The position numbers and the translations under genes are program-made. A stretch of DNA of 6,237 nucleotides, taken from positions 1 to 6,237 of the forward strand of contig JBJHAX010000083.1 of assembly GCA_050480705.1 (NCBI GenBank), written 5' to 3'. Within the stretch, counting starts at the first letter, position 1. The number at the start of each line of letters is the position of its first letter. This DNA is from JBJHAX01 sp050480705. GTDB lineage: Bacteria > Actinomycetota > Nitriliruptoria > Nitriliruptorales > Nitriliruptoraceae. The notes beneath the pieces were generated by a model that worked only from the letters and a program-made list of their open reading frames with translations, was not told the DNA's origin and did no database searches. This document shows, in pieces, positions 4,992 through 6,237 of this stretch.

Positions 4992-5750
4992 ATGGCACGG
5001 CCCGACAAGGTCGAGAAGGTCGAGGAAGTCCGCCGCGACCTGAGCGAGGCGAACGCGACCCTGCTCACCCATTACCGCGGACTCTCGGTCACTGCGATCA
5101 GTGAACTGCGCGTCAAGCTGCGTGAAGCCGACGCCGAACTCAAAGTCGTCAAGAACACGCTGACGCGGCGTGCCGCCCGCGAGGCCGGTATCGAAGGGTT
5201 CGACGAGCTGCTCGTCGGCCCAACGGCGCTGGTGCTCTGCGGGACCGACCCGGTCGGACCGGCAAAGGCGCTCAAAGAATTCGCCAAGGACCATCCCGAG
5301 CTCGTCGTGCGTGGTGGCTACTTCGACGGCGACATCCTGGATGAGACCGAGGCGATCCGCCTCGCGGACCTCGAGAGCCGCGAGGATCTGCTCGCCAAGC
5401 TCGTCGGGCTGCTCAACGGTGCGCTCGTCAACACCGTGCGGCTCGTCAACGCTCCACTCGAGCAGCAGGCACGCCTGCTGCAGGCCCTCGTCGACGCTGG
5501 TGGCGCGCCGGGAGCCCCCACGTCCGAGCCGTCGACTGAGGACGCGGGCGACGCCGCGGCAGGTGGCGACGAGGCGGCAGCACAGACGCCGGATCAGTCG
5601 TCGGCTGACGATGGTGACGCTGCCGCGGAGGCGACCGAGGACCCCAAGGCGGCGGCAGGCGACACCGAGGGTGACGCGACGACCGACGGCGATGGTGATG
5701 CGGCTGCCGAGGACAGTGCCGAGGACGGCGCCGAGGAATCCAACGCCTAG
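4992..5750 (+). CDS. rplJ: 50S ribosomal protein L10 with long acidic C-terminal tail
   Basis: L10 anchors L7/L12 dimers to 23S rRNA to build the ribosomal stalk that recruits translation GTPases. Residues 1 to about 130 form the globular domain (MARPDKVEKVEEVRRDL; THYRGLSVTAISELR; LKVVKNTLTRRAAREAG; YFDGDILD). Residues about 135-168 (LAKLVGLLNGALVNTVRLVNAPLEQQARLLQALVDA) are the helix that binds L12 dimers. The family is usually about 165-180 residues; this protein has 252 because of an added tail, about 171-252, made almost wholly of Ala, Asp, Glu, Gly and Thr with one lysine. The ATG at 4992 follows GGAG (4983-4986) by 5 bases; in-frame sequence upstream to 4731 is leader, not L10. Confidence 0.96.
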   Translation: MARPDKVEKVEEVRRDLSEANATLLTHYRGLSVTAISELRVKLREADAELKVVKNTLTRRAAREAGIEGFDELLVGPTALVLCGTDPVGPAKALKEFAKDHPELVVRGGYFDGDILDETEAIRLADLESREDLLAKLVGLLNGALVNTVRLVNAPLEQQARLLQALVDAGGAPGAPTSEPSTEDAGDAAAGGDEAAAQTPDQSSADDGDAAAEATEDPKAAAGDTEGDATTDGDGDAAAEDSAEDGAEESNA

Positions 5751-5759
5751 CAATCGACC

Positions 5760-5782
5760 CGGTGGCGCTTCGCGCACCACCG
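5760..5782 (+). other. Hairpin after the rplJ stop
   Basis: CGGTGGCGC (5760-5768) pairs with GCGC (5772-5775) and CACCG (5778-5782), with a two-base AC bulge and a TTC loop. It is one of two hairpins in the 83-bp rplJ-rplL gap and may be a processing or stability element that helps set the high L12:L10 ratio. That role is inferred. Confidence 0.4.
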
Positions 5783-5799
5783 CAATCAACGACCTTGAA

Positions 5800-5817
5800 G
5801 GGCGTGACAGCACGCCC
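5800..5817 (+). promoter_or_regulatory. Hairpin just upstream of the rplL ribosome binding site
   Basis: GGGCGTG (5800-5806) and CACGCCC (5811-5817) form a perfect 7-bp stem with loop ACAG, ending four bases before the strong Shine-Dalgarno GGAGG (5822-5826). It may keep the site unpaired or act as a 5'-end stabiliser after processing between rplJ and rplL. Confidence 0.45.
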
Positions 5818-5833
5818 GTACGGAGGAACACCG

Positions 5834-6217
5834 ATGGCCAAGATGACGACCGACGACTTGATCGACGCCTTCAAGGAGCTCACGCTCGTCGAACTCTCCG
5901 AGTTCGTGAAGAAGTTCGAGGACACCTTCGAGGTGACCGCTGCCGCGCCCGTCGCGGTCGCTGCCGCCCCGGGTGGTGGCGGTGACGCCGGCGCCGCTGA
6001 GGAGAAGGACACCTTCGACGTGGTCCTCACCGACGCGGGCGACAAGAAGATCCAGGTCATCAAGGAAGTTCGTGGCCTGACCAACCTTGGGCTCAAGGAA
6101 GCGAAGGAGCTCGTCGAGGGTGCGCCGAGCGCGATCCTCGAGGGTGTCGCCAAGGACGCGGCTGAAGAGGCCAAGGCGAAGCTCGAGGAAGCTGGCGGGA
6201 GCGTGGACCTCAAGTGA
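5834..6217 (+). CDS. rplL: 50S ribosomal protein L7/L12
   Basis: L7/L12 is the multicopy stalk protein that recruits and activates EF-Tu, EF-G, IF2 and release factors. The 127 residues match the family. The N-terminal dimerisation and L10-binding domain is about 1-33 (MTTDDLIDAFKELTLVELSEFVKKFEDTF). An Ala/Gly/Pro-rich hinge spans about 34-57 (VTAAAPVAVAAAPGGGG). The C-terminal factor-binding domain is about 58-127, with KKIQVIKEVRGLTNLGLKEAKELVEGAP. The ATG at 5834 has GGAGG (5822-5826) 7 bases upstream, the strongest ribosome site in the window, as expected for a protein needed in several copies per ribosome. Codons are typical of the cluster (16 of the first 30 end in C). The 20 bases after the stop show no feature. 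Confidence 0.97.
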   Translation: MAKMTTDDLIDAFKELTLVELSEFVKKFEDTFEVTAAAPVAVAAAPGGGGDAGAAEEKDTFDVVLTDAGDKKIQVIKEVRGLTNLGLKEAKELVEGAPSAILEGVAKDAAEEAKAKLEEAGGSVDLK

Positions 6218-6237
6218 GTCGTCGGGCCACGCACGAC

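Noticed and set aside
4830..5831. 333-residue minus-strand open frame opposite rplJ
   Set aside because: Its arginine/valine/glycine-rich sequence comes from reading the acidic L10 tail backwards; no domain was recognised.

Overview
The window is a GC-rich stretch of an actinobacterial chromosome carrying the conserved translation/transcription cluster that precedes rpoBC. All genes lie on the plus strand. In order: the 3' end of tuf (EF-Tu), rpmG (L33), two small hot-dog-fold dehydratase genes (hadA- and hadB-like), tRNA-Trp(CCA), secE, nusG, rplK (L11), rplA (L1), a small receiver-like protein, rplJ (L10) and rplL (L7/L12). The order rpmG-hadA-hadB-trnW-secE-nusG-rplK-rplA is recalled from mycobacteria and streptomycetes. 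Together with the acidic NusG N-terminus it points to Actinomycetota. Having tuf directly upstream of rpmG, and no third had gene, suggests a lineage other than Mycobacterium; the exact taxon cannot be read from this sequence.

Region by region: 1-262 is the EF-Tu tail, which has strikingly different codon use from everything else. 263-372 holds a strong 12-bp hairpin (probable end of the tuf transcript) and a second long-range stem abutting the rpmG ribosome binding site. 373-1430 is rpmG-hadA-hadB, with hadA and hadB overlapping by ATGA. 1431-1643 is a non-coding spacer with a palindrome, a candidate promoter and a hairpin next to the tRNA. 1644-1717 is tRNA-Trp. 1813-2999 is secE-nusG, 3061-4283 is rplK-rplA, 4312-4689 is the receiver-like gene, 4690-4991 is a structured rplJ leader, and 4992-6217 is rplJ-rplL.

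Most genes serve protein synthesis or its coupling to transcription and secretion: EF-Tu delivery, the L1 stalk, the L11/L10/L12 GTPase stalk, NusG coupling and the SecE translocon subunit. The most interesting signals are regulatory RNA and one odd gene. Both rplK and rplA are preceded by near-identical folded elements resembling the L1-binding site of 23S rRNA, each ending at the Shine-Dalgarno sequence. The rplJ leader has mutually exclusive pairings around a terminator-like palindrome. The gene between rplA and rplJ encodes a stand-alone receiver fold that keeps the phospho-acceptor-like Asp but has lost the other catalytic residues. No mobile elements, CRISPR arrays or minus-strand genes are supported.
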